The translations under genes were made by a program, and so were the position numbers. A stretch of 64,000 bases of DNA from Ilex aquifolium (Eukaryota > Streptophyta > Magnoliopsida > Aquifoliales > Aquifoliaceae), in contig OX637401.1 in NCBI GenBank assembly GCA_951799425.1, positions 30,305,780 through 30,369,779 of the forward strand, in the 5' to 3' direction. A model generated the notes under the pieces. That model did no database searches. It was not told where the DNA came from and was given only the letters and a program-made list of their open reading frames with translations. Shown here piece by piece: positions 33,615-46,400 of the stretch; position 1 is the stretch's first letter, and each line of letters opens with the position of its first letter.

Positions 33615-36470
33615 AGCTCTTGTCCTCTCAGATGTATTGCATGCAAAAAAAAAAAATTCAACGGTAAAGAATGTTCGGTATAATTTAGGCACACCTTGAC
33701 GATATTGCATGCATTTATTTCAAGACAAAGTTAGATTATATAGAACCCGAGTAATGCTATTTGCGAGTTTTTTAGGTCACAATAATATTACTCCACATTT
33801 CTTTTAATCGGAAGTGTACCTCTCATTCCCTATATTTTCTTATACACATCAACCTAACTAGACTGTTTTATATGACTCAAAATTGTAAGTTAAAGCTATT
33901 GTCATAGTTAATTAAACAACTAGGTCTACTCTACTTGATCATTTTTATTACTCTCGCTTAGGAAGTTAGGCCAACTCTATGGATCACGCTATAAGGAATT
34001 TATCTCTCTTTGATTCTTTAGTCTCTGTGTGAATGGTCTGTCTGCGACGGAACTGGAGAGAAAATTAGTCGAAGTGTACGTTTGTTGGTCGGAACACCCC
34101 CTGACTGTAATACCAAAAAAATATATTAAGAGGTTAGGGTCCCATACTTGTTATTTATAATTCACTATAGTAGTGAGATCTGTGTAGTTATATCAATGAT
34201 CCATCTGTAGATAACAAAACAAAGCTATTGTCCTGTAATAAGAAGTGAATGAGCAAGAGAGTCATAGCATGAATATAAATAAGACAGAAAGCTGTGCTAA
34301 CTATACCCCCACAAACTCAAGGAAAATGCTCAAATAACAGCCTAGGTGGTTTGAATCCAAACGATTTATTATATTTATATTTTAATCTTTTAATTATAAT
34401 AAATTATATTTTTAAGATTTTAACCAGCTGGATAAACATAGCAACTACAGTAAATATTATGACTATATTTTTTTTAATTACAGGAAATATTTTAGCCATT
34501 GTATATGTTTTTCCATCACAATTGCATGGTAAAATTTATGACATGTTTGGTTTACATCTCAAAAACTATTTTTCTGTTTTTGGAAATAGTTTCTAGGAGA
34601 AAATTTGTTGGGCCAGCCATTTTTTATTTTTGTTTTTGTTTTTTGAAAACTGAAAACAAAAAGCGATCATATTTAGAGAACAAGTTAAAGCTGATTTGTG
34701 TGTTTTTAATTAAAAACAACTTTTTCAGAATTTAGAAAACACCACCACCACCCCCTTCCACCACAACCATCACCACACTATCACTACCACCACGACGTTT
34801 CTGTTTTCATTATTTTTTGTGTTACTGTTCAAATAAGTTTTATTGTTTTCTATTTCGTAGAACTGTTTTTAGAATTATATAACTAAACAAGTTCTGCCAA
34901 ACAAAAAATACAAAAACACACTTTTCTAAAACTCTTCCCAAAAACAGTTTTCGAATACTATTTTTTGAGACGCAAACCAAATATAGTCTAATACCCCAAA
35001 AAACTTTCAAATGTTTTATTTATTTTTTCTTGTCTCGGAGACTGGAAATTTGGTCAATTGCTTACCCTAATATCTGCCCCATATCGTGCGTAGGACTTAG
35101 GAGGAGTTAAGAGGACAGAGCTTTCATTAGCCTTTGTCTCTTATTAAAGTGCCCAAATTTGGAAATTTGACCCTGTGAGCTGCACATGGACATGGGTAAA
35201 AAATTTTGTGGAAGTTTGTGTCATTTTTAATGGGCTGGATCATCGGGTCAGTTGACCAGTCAACAATCTTGTTAGACCCCAGGTCGGGCCATTTTGAATC
35301 AAAAATGAAAAAAGATGACCCATACCTTGTCCATCGAACCCATGTTAATGGTTCTTCACAAGAAAATAATGAATTTTATATTATATTCTCCTCAAAAATA
35401 CATTTTGAAATTTACAAAATGCAAGGTCCTGATTGCTCTCTTTTGTGGGCTTTGATTGGGCCAACCATATATGGGTCAGATCAAAACACAGCCCCAGGCC
35501 TTCTCTGCTAGGCTTATGGCCACTGACAGGCCTTTAGGTGATGGGCTGGGCCAGCAAATGTTGAAAGCTCTGCATAGCATTCTTATTCTTAATTGCACTT
35601 AGAAACTTATCAAAAAGTAAAATCTAGAGTAAACTATACATATGGTTCTAAAATTATCATTGTTAATTAAGCTTCTAAACTTTTTTTGTGTCAATTGAGC
35701 CCCTAAATTCGCTAATGATGTCAATTGAACCTTTCTGTCTGCCTACGTTAGAGTGTATCACTCACGTGACTATATGACACAAAAAGACAGAATGACTCAA
35801 TTGAAACAATTAGAAAGTTCAGGGGTTCAATTGACAAAAAATAAAAAATTTAGAGACTTAATTGACACAAGAGTCATAGTTTGAGGGTTATATGTGTAGT
35901 TTACTCCAGCCATTTGTGTCACGTGAGTGACACACTTGACCACTTTCCATTAAAAAATCTAACGGATGTAGACATAAAAGTTCAATTAATAAAATTAGAG
36001 AGTTTAAAGGCTCAATTAACACAAAAAAAAAAAAAAAAATCAAAGACTTAATTGATATAAGAGTCATAATTTGAAGGTCATATGTATAATTTACTCTAAA
36101 ATCTATTTTCGTAACCTCCCCTATTAATAGGTACTTTGTGGTGGCAAATGCAATAGCAAGCTCATATGCTGCAATCTCACTGATCCTGACCCTGGCAAAT
36201 AGAAGTGGGAAGAAAGGTCTATCAATGATGATCATCATCCTTGACCTAGTGATGATCGCATTGCTCTTCTCCGGCAACGGAGCCGCCACCGCCGTCGGTG
36301 TCCTCGGGTACCAAGGGAACTCACACGTGCAATGGAACAAGGTGTGCAATATGTTCGGTAAATTCTGCCAACAAATCAGTGCTGCTATTATCCTCTCTCT
36401 CCTTGCCTCTGTGGTGTTTCTTTTGCTGGTTGGGATGGCTGCTTTTAATCTTCACAAGAAATCCAAGTAA
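33295..36470 (+). CDS. CASPL1E: CASP-like membrane protein, 1E type
   Basis: Two exons, 33295-33554 and 36131-36470, join GT|G to give 199 residues ending LHKKSK. Four membrane helices are visible. Helix 1 has the family Arg (R38) in EKVLRVLALVLTLVAAVVVGVNKQS. Helix 2 begins at YFVVANAIASSYAAISLIL. Helix 3 has the family Asp (D125) in MMIIILDLVMIALLFSGNGAATAVG. Helix 4 is ISAAIILSLLASVVFLLLVGM. Loop 2 holds GYQGNSHVQWNKVCNMFGKFC with the two conserved Cys. The start MEAQNKAS was preferred to an ATG 18 bases upstream on family grounds. Exons corresponding to exons 2 and 3 of the neighbouring 1D gene are fused here. The 2.6-kb intron is packed with a SINE, a fold-back element and a repeat that ends only 34 bases before exon 2. 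Confidence 0.92.
33557..33614. repeat. (CT)n(CA)n microsatellite at start of CASPL1E intron
   Basis: CT repeats followed by CA repeats, beginning right after the donor site. The 1D gene has a similar tract in intron 2, so this is a tendency rather than evidence of homology. Confidence 0.9.
33795..34128 (+). mobile_element. SINE in CASPL1E intron
   Basis: Tail AAATTAGTCGAAGTGTACG..CGGAACACCCCCTGACTGTAATACC plus A7 matches the family at 32510-32862. Head boundary approximate. Confidence 0.5.
34542..34990. mobile_element. Fold-back hAT-like element with CCA-rich centre
   Basis: Left end CATGTTTGGTTTACATCTCA and right end TGAGACGCAAACCAAATATAG are inverted. The centre CACCACCACCACCCCC (34740-34796) is CCA-rich. 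Collinear with 25206-26492 minus its nested hAT. Lies in the CASPL1E intron. Confidence 0.65.
35627..36096. repeat. Interspersed repeat with GAGTAAAC ends, copy 2 (empty site)
   Basis: Begins GAGTAAACTATACATATGG and ends ATGTATAATTTACTC. Collinear with 8935-10003 but without the hAT. Internal AATTGACACAA motifs are retained. It abuts the polypyrimidine/acceptor region of CASPL1E exon 2. Confidence 0.75.
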
Positions 36471-36889
36471 AAAATGTGAGTGTTTGTGTGTGATTTCTCC
36501 CTAGGGTTTGTCTTAGATATCATCAAGAAACTTACATCTAGGTGTTATGTAACAAAGTTTGTGTTTCTATCATTATCATGTACTATATCTCTTTACGTTG
36601 TGTTTCCTCTCTCGTTAATGTCTAATTATTTTCGAGCAAAATCATGAAAAGATAACCAAAAATAGACACGATATTACTCGACCGACACCTTATCCCTCAC
36701 TAATATCACTCTACCTGCTGAACATGTGCCTGTCCTGCAAACAAGGGTATACCCACCAAATTCCCAATGTATACCCCTGAGGACCCAATGCTAAAAAGTA
36801 CACCACCATCTAAAGTAAATATCGGGTGTAACCATTCAATAAAAAAATTATAAAATGGATATAATGGGTCCCATATGGTTGAATGGTTA

Positions 36890-37260
36890 TTAATTTTTGT
36901 GGGGCTCACTTACAGACTTGTTTACTTATTAATAGACGATTACATTATGTGACATTGTTGATATCGTGCAACGGCTATGCCGAATATTTTTTTTCACCAT
37001 GTGAGGGTCCAACAAAAATAGTGTAGCCCAGAAAATCTCATTGCCGTATGCTCCCTTGAACTAACAGGACCCTTGTATAGTTTTGGCTTAGGAAAATCTC
37101 AAGGACAGTGTTCAGTCTTCAAGTGATCCAGCCAATATTATTGTGACACGTGTCAAATGTCAGTACTTTCTTAGAGCCCAAGTACTACTACCCTTGCACA
37201 TGGTCTTCTGTTTAGCCAATTTTCATGAGGTACAATGCATCACATACAACTTTGTTTCGT
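36890..37260. repeat. Dispersed segment, copy 1 (unfilled target of a MULE)
   Basis: Shares CTTATTAATAGACGATTACA, TAACGGCTATGCC-like text, GTAGCCCAGAAAATCT, CAAGTGATCCAGCCAATATT and GTGACACGTGTCAAATG with 57378-58620. A partial third copy is at 58960-59095. Here TATAGTTTTGGCTTAGG is uninterrupted. It lies 3' of CASPL1E. Function unknown. Confidence 0.7.
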
Positions 37261-38139
37261 GTAAATCTACATTATATCAATCAATGGCTCTTATTTGCAT
37301 AAAAATCCTAGGATTTTGATCATTTCAATTCCTACTTTATGTCAATTTCGCTCGAGTTTAATGGTTTATCGTTAAATTTATTGGATTCTACTGAATAACA
37401 ATGAGTCTCATTCGAACCCAAACAGGTTCGATTAAATTTGAAAATAATTGGCAGATAACAAAACTGTGATTATCAATTTCAATTATCAAGACCCTCAAAT
37501 GGGTATTGTGATTAGGCCTGTCAACCATTGAATTTGGATCGAATTTGGATTGATTTGAATCTCGATTCGATTTGAAAGTCTTATCCGAATTAGATTATAT
37601 GACGAGTTTTATTTTCATAGTCTCTGTCTGAATCTATTAATAATACGAAATTTGATCAGATTCAAATTAATAACTTAATTTAACTACAATTTAACAAATT
37701 ACGTTTAAATTTAAACTAAATTTTCTTAAATAATCACTTATTTTTTTAACATTTATATAAAAATATATACATAATTTGAATTGGATTAGATCGAATTCGA
37801 ATCAAAATCGGATAAATTCACAAGTCTAATTGTGATTTACCTCTCAAACAATCCAATGGTGGGGATTCAGCAAAAGCATTAAATGGCACAAAAATGATGT
37901 ACAAAATCAACAATTCCACTGGGAGATAGAGCACAAAATCAAAAGCTTATAATTCACTGGAGGACATGCACATGACTTCATCAGCCCTTCTGCCAACTCT
38001 CTCTCTCTCTCTCTGCAGCAAATATTCTAACAGCTTCTTAATCAACAAACGAAATCATCTCTCTCCACCATTCTCCAACAACCCAAATCTTTCTCTCTCC
38101 TCATATGCTCTGTCTCCGTATATTTGAGAACGATTTGTT
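37261..38139. other. Intergenic plus bHLH promoter
   Basis: 37515-37830 is a GATTCGAATT-rich stretch with weakly inverted ends (AGGCCTGTCAACC and ACAAGTCTAATTG), probably a decayed DNA element. From 37990 pyrimidine-rich CTCTCT tracts suggest promoter/leader of the bHLH gene. Confidence 0.35.
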
Positions 38140-38952
38140 ATGTGGAATAGAGGCAAGGAGAGAGAAATAGAAGTGAAAAAAGAAGAAGGAGAAGAGGAAG
38201 AGAAGGAGATAAACCATCTCCTTCTGGGCATCATGGATGGTTATAAGGATTCTGTAATTCCCCCATTGTCGGAATTCTCACCTTTTCCTGGAACCGCTAT
38301 GAATGAGAAGGGTTCAAGCTCGAGAAAGAGAAGCAGAAGAGCCCAGGCTAAGAACCCAGAGAGCCTACACAAGGAACGTGACCGGAGAGAGAAAATGACC
38401 GAGAAATACTCTGTTCTTCAATCCATGGTGCCTAGTCTTATGATCTTCCCTAAGGTAATACAATTCTTTGGGTTTCTGTTATTACTGATACACACACATA
38501 CCAATCAATCAATGGGTTCTGTTATTTTGACACACACATTCTCTCTCTCTCTCTCTGTGAAATTGTAGGCTACACGAGAGAGAATTGTAAGTGATACAAT
38601 TGAGTACATTAAAAGACTTGAGGAAGAGAAAGAGAGGTTGGAGGGAGTACAGAAGGCGTTACCAATGCAATCGCCGGTGGCCAAACCGGTATTATCTCAT
38701 TGCACCAACCGTAACTCTTCCGTCAACGTGAGCTTCTCCGGTGGCGCCGCCTTTTTTGGGATTCAACTAGCCTTTCAACGGAGTTTGGTGGCCGAAATTT
38801 TCAGGGTTTTTGAGAAGCATATGGCTGATGTTTTGGCGGCAAATGTCTCGGTGGATAACCGGCGGCAGTTGACTTTGACGGTAACGGCGTTGCTTGGTGG
38901 TAATGGGTACGAAAGTATAGAGAAGATCAAGAGAGAAATTCTGAGCTTATAG
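38140..38952 (+). CDS. bHLH transcription factor with C-terminal ACT-like region
   Basis: Two exons, 38140-38454 and 38569-38952, give 232 residues from the first ATG. The ATG at 38233 (MDGYKDSV) has the better context and may be the true start (201 residues); the region before it is purine-rich and could be leader. The basic region RKRSRRAQAKNPESLHKERDRREK keeps the Glu and Arg that contact the E-box (E79, R83), but Ser rather than His or Lys at the preceding contact position (S75). That suggests an E-box other than the classic G-box. Helix 1 is MTEKYSVLQSMVP; helix 2 follows the intron: ATRERIVSDTIEYIKRLEEEKERLE. Residues about 155-232 (SVNVSFSGGAAFFGIQ..VFEKHMADVLAANVS..LTVTALLGG) resemble the ACT-like dimerisation fold of plant bHLH proteins. 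Subfamily not assigned. Confidence 0.88.
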
Positions 38953-39387
38953 ACAATTGATTAATGTTGATTTAAGGTAGATTGATATAAGAGTTTGAAA
39001 TGGTTAATTACTTTTAAGAGTTTTGATTATTTAATTTTGGACCTCTGGATTTCAAAGTTAGAGATTTTTTCTCTCGACTATATTTCTATTGTTAATGTGA
39101 TATATAAAGATGGCTAATACAAAAAATATTATACCCTTGATCGTGAAGTATCGAACTATCGATTACTTGTTGAACCCTATGAATTGCATGAAAATAAACT
39201 ACTCCAAATAATAGGTCTAAAAAAAATTTATAAAATATTTTCCTCTTTTTAAAAGTTGTATTATAATTTTTTTGTTCCTCCCTCTAGAGGTTATGCTCTT
39301 TCTCTTCTCAAATTTCATTGTAATAGTTATAAACTGTTGCATATCAAAAAATAATTTCGAATAATAATAGGTGTACTATAAATCATA
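38953..39387. other. 3' flank of the bHLH gene, nothing else seen
   Basis: AT-rich sequence, probably including the 3' UTR for the first 150-200 bases. Confidence 0.35.
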
Positions 39388-39698
39388 GGGGAAATCTCAC
39401 TTTGCACCTTGAAAATTTTAAGTTTTTTTTTATTTTATACCTTCAAATATAAAATTTATCACATTGTACATTCAATGTATTAAAAGTATTTCAATGTGAC
39501 TCTTCCATTACTTTTCGTTACTTATTCCATCTAAACCCACCTCATTAACGTTGACGAAATGAGTAACGAAAACTAACGAACTAACGAAATATCACATTAC
39601 AATACTTTTAATAAATTGAGGGCGAGAAATCTGATCTTTGAAGATACAAAATAAAAAATTTTGAATCTTTGAGGGTGCCAAATATAATTCACGCTAAA
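39388..39698. repeat. Fold-back MITE-like repeat, copy 2
   Basis: Collinear with 1-268: ATTTATCACATTGTACATTCA, CATTACTTTTCGTTAC, GTAACGAAAACTAACGAAC, then an inverted partner TTTGAGGGTGCCAAATATAA. Ends are inverted relatives. Non-coding. Confidence 0.65.
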
Positions 39699-40458
39699 TC
39701 ATATTTTTGTAAGTTAAATGAATCGCATGAAAACATAAAAGATAAGTTATAAAAGATAATAAACGTGAGATCTGCAATTTCAATCTTCCCCACAAGGCCA
39801 ATAGGTTACCGGGTCAATGGGTTGCTAATTCAACTACCCGGGTCATGTTCATCTTGGTTGGTTTTCATAAGTAATAAAAATGATTTAAATGTTATCCAAT
39901 TCAGTTTAGACGTGGGGTCACCGGGTTGACCCACCGGATAGGAACGGGCGGATTCAATATGACCGGAACAGCAATTGTAATGCTGGTGCACCAAGTCCTT
40001 CACTACAAGTTGGAGATTGCTGCAACTTCTCTTCTCTAGTTATAAGACTCAACTCAACAAAATAGAGTCATGTTCTAACATCTTTGGGGTCGACTATATA
40101 AGGTCAAGTGTCAAATTGTAGTAAATTCAGATGTACATAATTAAAATAAAATGTCTATACTCCGAATCGATTGAATTTTTTAAACCAAGATTCAATTTGA
40201 AGCCATCAAAATTTTGGTTGACAGTCTTATCACTACTCATTATCACTACTCACTAGAGAAGACACGAGCTCCATACAACTGTATGAATCAACAATACATG
40301 AAAACTTCAACCTTCTGAAAACAGTAGTGTTCAACCCTCGGTACCGAGAAATGCCGAAATGGTGGCTGCAACACAGTAGCTTTTCTCTTGCAGAGCAAAA
40401 GTGCAAATAGACAGACCTTCAGGTTGTCGAGGTAAATATCCGGTGACCACAATACTTC

Positions 40459-43400
40459 TCAACACAAAACGCCTTCTCTCGTTAAGTCTTCCATATTCAC
40501 ATTCACCTCTAGGCCCATGCTCAATAGACTACTAACCATAGCGGGGATGTCATTTTGTAATGCAGCAGCCAATGCCTGGACAGGACAACAGGAAATGAAG
40601 ACATTCGTATGAGCAGCAGCATTTTCCATCATTATTTCTCTCTAAAAGGAATTTCTACAGCTGTAATGCTAAGGAAAAGTGCTTGCTCATTCTATAGTAG
40701 TCGATAGTCACAGTATACCATGACGGGCAAAAAAATGTTAGAAGTCAGAGAATTTGCTGCTTCATGCAGGGGGGAACAAGTTAGTTCCCTCATAAGAATA
40801 GGGGAAAACAAAAACAATTGCAAACCAAACACTGCCATTTCCAGTTTCAACCAAACGACGACTAAACATCAGTAAACATACAAACCAGTGAATTACTCAA
40901 TTGTCCATCCACAGACCACAGAGGATTATGAATGCAATTTACATCGGGTGAAATTCCTAGGTTCTTGGATAAACACAGTTGGTGGGTGAGTTTGATCATC
41001 AACAAAGAGGAGCACATAGCAATAGGGAAGGCAAATTGAGATATTTAGCAAATTACAAAGGCTTTGACATGCTGGTTAACGAATTTTAAAGATATATGAA
41101 CCCAGGAAACAGCACCTGGGAGACCAATTATATGAAAAAGAAAGTAAGAATCATTCATATTCCAATACAAGCAAGAGGCACTGCCAGTTCATGGTAATCA
41201 ATCCTCAGGTATTACACCTGTACAGCCTAGCAAGCAAGGGAAAAAATGTACTTTCCCAAAGGATCAATGGATAAAAAATTAAGAGGTAGTATTTGAAGCT
41301 TGAACTTAAGTAGCAGGACGTAAAAGTTCCATAAGAAATACTAAGATTAACAAAATTGGCATTAATATTATTAGGACTAGCCAAGCTGAGCATGAACTAT
41401 AAAGACCTCCTCCTTTGATCATAATTAATGAAAGAGAAAGCCAAGTAGACATCACCATATATCCCAATCAAATAAACAGCTCTTTTTGCAGATCTTTATG
41501 GCTTAAAGATTGAAATCAACTAAGATTCCCCCATTTGGCGCAAATTGCTAAACAATGAATTGCAATAGCTTACCTTTCTGTCCTCATCTTTTTGATGCTT
41601 TATAACCTCCAAAGGCCACTTGCTGACCAGCTTTTGAAGTTCAACTATAATACCCGGCCTCTTTGCATCAGATAAAGTCTGGCATGCACAAATAAACATC
41701 ATATCACAATGGTCTTAACAGAAAGAACAATAACAAAGAGTCTAGAAGGACAAGAAATTCTCCATCGAGTATCTTTTCTAAACTTCCAACGCGATAAATA
41801 CAATCATAATACTTTAGCAAACTACAATCAAAATGGAATCCATATGACTCCCAGCCCATAGATATAAGTTCTACCTGAACTCATAAATGGAGGGGGTTGA
41901 TCATTCCTTTCTTTTCTTTCAACAAAATAACTAGGTGAGATGAGCATATCTACCACATGAAAGAAGACTCAAATATAAAATCTCATGTTTGCTTCTCAAT
42001 TTAAGCAGGGAATTAGAATATATTTGCTTAACTACTTCCACTAGGAAGTTTATGGTCTGATTACTTGGAGACAAGAATGTGAACAAGGAGAGAAAGGAAA
42101 GGAAGACAGAAGTGGTTTAGAAGAAGGAAGGGGTGATCCTATGTGTGTAGGAAGGAAAGGAAGAAGGAAGAGAGATGCAAAGCAGTTCCTCTCTAGACCC
42201 ACCGTATGTTCTCTGCCTTAAGGTGGGTGGAGTGGAAATGAAGGAAGATTTTTTTTAGGGCTTTTCCCCTTTCAAGCTACATCATGATGGGAAGCTAAAA
42301 GCATTTTGGGATGAAACTTGAAATTTAAAGATTAGGGCAAAGGGATTTATTTTAGTCTAATTATATTATTAGGATATATTGAGTTTATTTATTACATTAG
42401 GATTATTAAAAAAAATCTTATGTTCTGTTTTCAGTAAATGCTAATTAGGATGTTTGGGTATGCCTGTAAATAGATCTTACATGGCATGTGATAGAAAGAC
42501 TCGATTATTGAATAAAATAGTGAACTACATTGAAAGTGTTTGAGATTTTTTGGGGGGTTTCTCAAGGATTTTTTCGCTCCCCTCTTTCGGAGAAAACTGT
42601 TATTTTGTGTCTTGTCCAGGGTCAGATCCTGTCTCTATGCAGTAGGAATGTAAGTAATATCCTTTTCCTTCCTTGTTTTTCTTCATGGCCCACCAAATAA
42701 AGGGAGGGAAGGACCACTTCCTTCCCCTGATGATGCCTTTTGCATCCTTCCCTTCCCTTCTTTGCAGGTTTTCTTCCCTCATACCGAAACAGATGATTAG
42801 TAAGGATGAGCATTAATGAGAGTGGTCAGATTCATCATGATGATTCATCTCATTATATAAACCATGCACCCGATAGGAAAACAATTACCTGATTGAGGAC
42901 CTGAATGATTGCAGCAGCATTCTCTGGTTTATGTTCAAGTAGAAAACCCTACAAAGAGTATCCAAAGCAAAAACTTAACTACATGCAATCATGCTAGCAT
43001 ACACGCACACCCGTAAGTACAAGCATGCTCTCAATCACTCTTATCATCTCTCAAAGCAACATATATTGGGATCAAATATGCTAAACATGCAATCGTGCTC
43101 TCTTCAGGTTATCAAAGGCTACATATGGCAAACCCATGGATAGCCCCCCACAGTTGGACAATTGGAGAACTCAACATAAGGCACAGCCTTGAATACTTAC
43201 AAAAATTCTCTTCCTGCACCAACTTTACAATTCTCTTCCTTTATTAGCAGTGTTGTGTATGTGCAATCTCTCATGCTTTATAGATAAATGAAATCTTCTT
43301 TAACATGTACTCGAAAATGCAACTACAGAGATTCAATGGACTTATGGTGTTTAAAAGGTAGTGAGAAATAATATTTGTACATTTCATTGAGGTGTGAAGA

Positions 43401-46400
43401 TATTAATCTATTCTTTCACTAGTTCCCCTGGAGATCATTGCTTAAAAACCAAAGCACTATTGTTTCATGGGTAGATGGTGATCTGGAATACATTTTCCCC
43501 TGATGATGATTGCATTAGTGAATCCCATCAAATCAGACGAAGAGAAATTTAGGGTCCTAAAATCATATCCAAAGAAATCACACCTTATATATGCTTTTTG
43601 AAAGTCAGTTTTATCTCTAAGTGGATTCCATAAGATGTAGTACCTTAGCACATGAAAAGCCAGTCGCAAGAGTGTGCTGCTTCATGGATTCTGCTCTCAG
43701 CTTCTCAATTATCCATAAAGAATCAATATCTCCTGTAAGATGGACAAATTTATAGTGGTAAAAAATTAAGTTTCAAGCATATGAAACAGCAACCTTGGAA
43801 ACATTGCAGCAACTCATTGACATACCCCTTTTTTTGTTAAGAAACAAATTTCACACATTGCAGATCTCTTTCCACAGTATAATGGTATCTTCAAGTAACA
43901 TAATCCCATCGCCCCCACCAATGACTACCCCACTAGTGAGAAGCATATGGGATGCAATAAATGGGGAATTCAAACCACTGGCAAATAAATAGATAGAAAA
44001 ATATCATTTGCAAACACCTATTTTGGAAGCAAATTCCATCCACGTGTCAAAGGAAGTTTGTCTTAATTTAACTGACTACCCCACTAGTGAGAAGCATATG
44101 GGATGCAATAAATGGGGAATTCAAACCACTGGCAAATAAATAGAGAGAAAAATATCATTTGCAAACACCTATTTTGGAAGCAAATTCCATCCACGTGTCA
44201 AAGGAAGTTTGTCTTAATTTAACTCCTGCTTTGACGAACTTCTTTGAATATTTAGACATCAACTCCCAGTTATCCGTGTTGTAACAAATTCTGCAATAAA
44301 AAGATTGAATACCAAAAATTAATCGTGTGTAAAAAAAGATAGAATTTTACCATAACAAAACTTAAATGAATTGATGTCAAGCTTTGATTTGAATCCAACC
44401 TATTAACATCCCAACAGCCAAAACACATACATACGCGCATGTGAGAGATTGCATATACAAGCACCCCCACCCGACATAGACTCATTTAAGAAATATGGAA
44501 ATTTAAACAAGGATATAAACTCCTAATAGGAGTGGGCACTGCAACATATCAAAATTTCACCAAGGATATGAACTCCAAATAGAAGTAGAGTAGCAAGCTC
44601 CGCAACTCATTCGTCAAAAAGATAAACTATAACCAACAACTCAAAATCAACAGCAAAAACCATATTGCCAAGTTTCCCCAGAGGATCCACCCCAAAAGAA
44701 TATAAACCTCATTCGTTGGTACAACCACCAAAGGAGTATAGAAGCTAACGATGATTCCTCAAAACCGAGGAGAAAGACTTTGTAACATGCAAGTATATCA
44801 GATTTTAGCAATGAAAGTACTACTCCAGTTAAATTGAGGTGCATGATCCATTTGTTTCCAATGAGATATCTATCACTGCCATAAATAAAATAATGTATAC
44901 AAGTAGACATGTAGTCACATGCAGACATAAAGAAACATGTGCCTAACTTTAGAGAAGTGCTCCACACTTGTCATTATAAATGTGGTTTTGTAACACGTGG
45001 CACCTTGTCCTTTGCCACTTTATAGAAATGGTTCCTGTATTATACATTAAGTTTCAGATTTCCAAGTTGGAACTCAAGGTAGGTTCGTGACAATCTAGGT
45101 TGAGAAAAAATAGAGGAGCATTACTTGACAAAACAATAAACTAATAAGATTTTAGCTATACAGTTTGAAGCAGTTAACAAAAACACAATTGGCGAATAAG
45201 GCTGTGGAGGATGGCTTTTCTTCGGATTTTTCTAGACTGAACCACTTACCTGTAGATGTGCGATTTAAGGTGAGGAAGGATCAGAGGTTTTTGCCTGTAT
45301 TGCAAACCAGAACTGTTCTGGCTTATGATGATCATGGTTAGTGGATGCGTGTATGGAGGTGGAGCAGGGAGGTTTGAAGATTCTCAGGGGGAGTTCTAAT
45401 CACAGGAGGATATTTTGAAGGATTAAAGCAGAATACACAGGATGTAAAAGCGAATTTTTTTGTAGGGTTTTCCCATTCTTTGATTCTTGTAATTTTCTGA
45501 ATTCATTGAATAAAATGTATCTTTTCTTAAAAAAAAAAAAAAGTTAACAAAAACGCAAAGTATGTATCATATGAAGTACCTGAAAACAATATCTGCTGTA
45601 CCAGGCTGCAAGGGTAGGTCATTCTTCTTCAGAAGTTTCATTATTTCAACCATGAGTTTAGAATCATTTTTCTGTTTAGCATACATCTGCAGTCACATGA
45701 CACCACACGATTAACATATGCAACAGCCAAAAAAACGGATAGCAGACAACGTTGTAGAATAGCCAACTTATATATACCAGTAAATGGTGGGCAGATCCAA
45801 TAGTAGGAGTCAAGCCATACACATTATGCTTCCACAATGCCTTTTTACCTGCATGCACATTAAAAGTAGCTAATTTCCATCTAAACTTTTTGCTCCATAG
45901 TAAAAACAAATGGCTAATCATCACTCATCAAAATAAATGTTGACAATAGAAACAACTTGAATTTCAAACACCATTGAAAATCATACCAAAGTCAATAGCC
46001 GATACACGTACACATGCCTTGGTAATTTCTCGGCAAAGAGCGCAGTTAAAATCATCATGAATGTGAAGATTCGACAATCTCTGCAGCCAACACCCAACTA
46101 CCAGAAATAAATAATCTTTCACTCTATACGGCAAAAAAATGTGAACGAAAAGGGGTGTACAAACATAAAGAAATTAGATTAGTAACTAACAAAAATTCGG
46201 AGTCTCTGCAAAATTTGGAAGAGAAGTTTAATGTCCTCGTGGTTAGAACATTTTTCAATGAGTGACCACAAAAAAGCATTTGGAGGCGCAGTCCTTTGCT
46301 CTACTACAGACTTAAGCATTTTATCATACACTTCCTTTACAGCCTCTGCATTCCAAACTACAAAACATCAACATCACCTCAATATGCGTTACAAAACAAA

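Noticed and set aside
44018-44073. A second copy of the end of exon 7 as a separate exon
   Set aside because: It has no acceptor of its own and results from the 151-bp tandem duplication; treated as a duplicate donor, not an exon.
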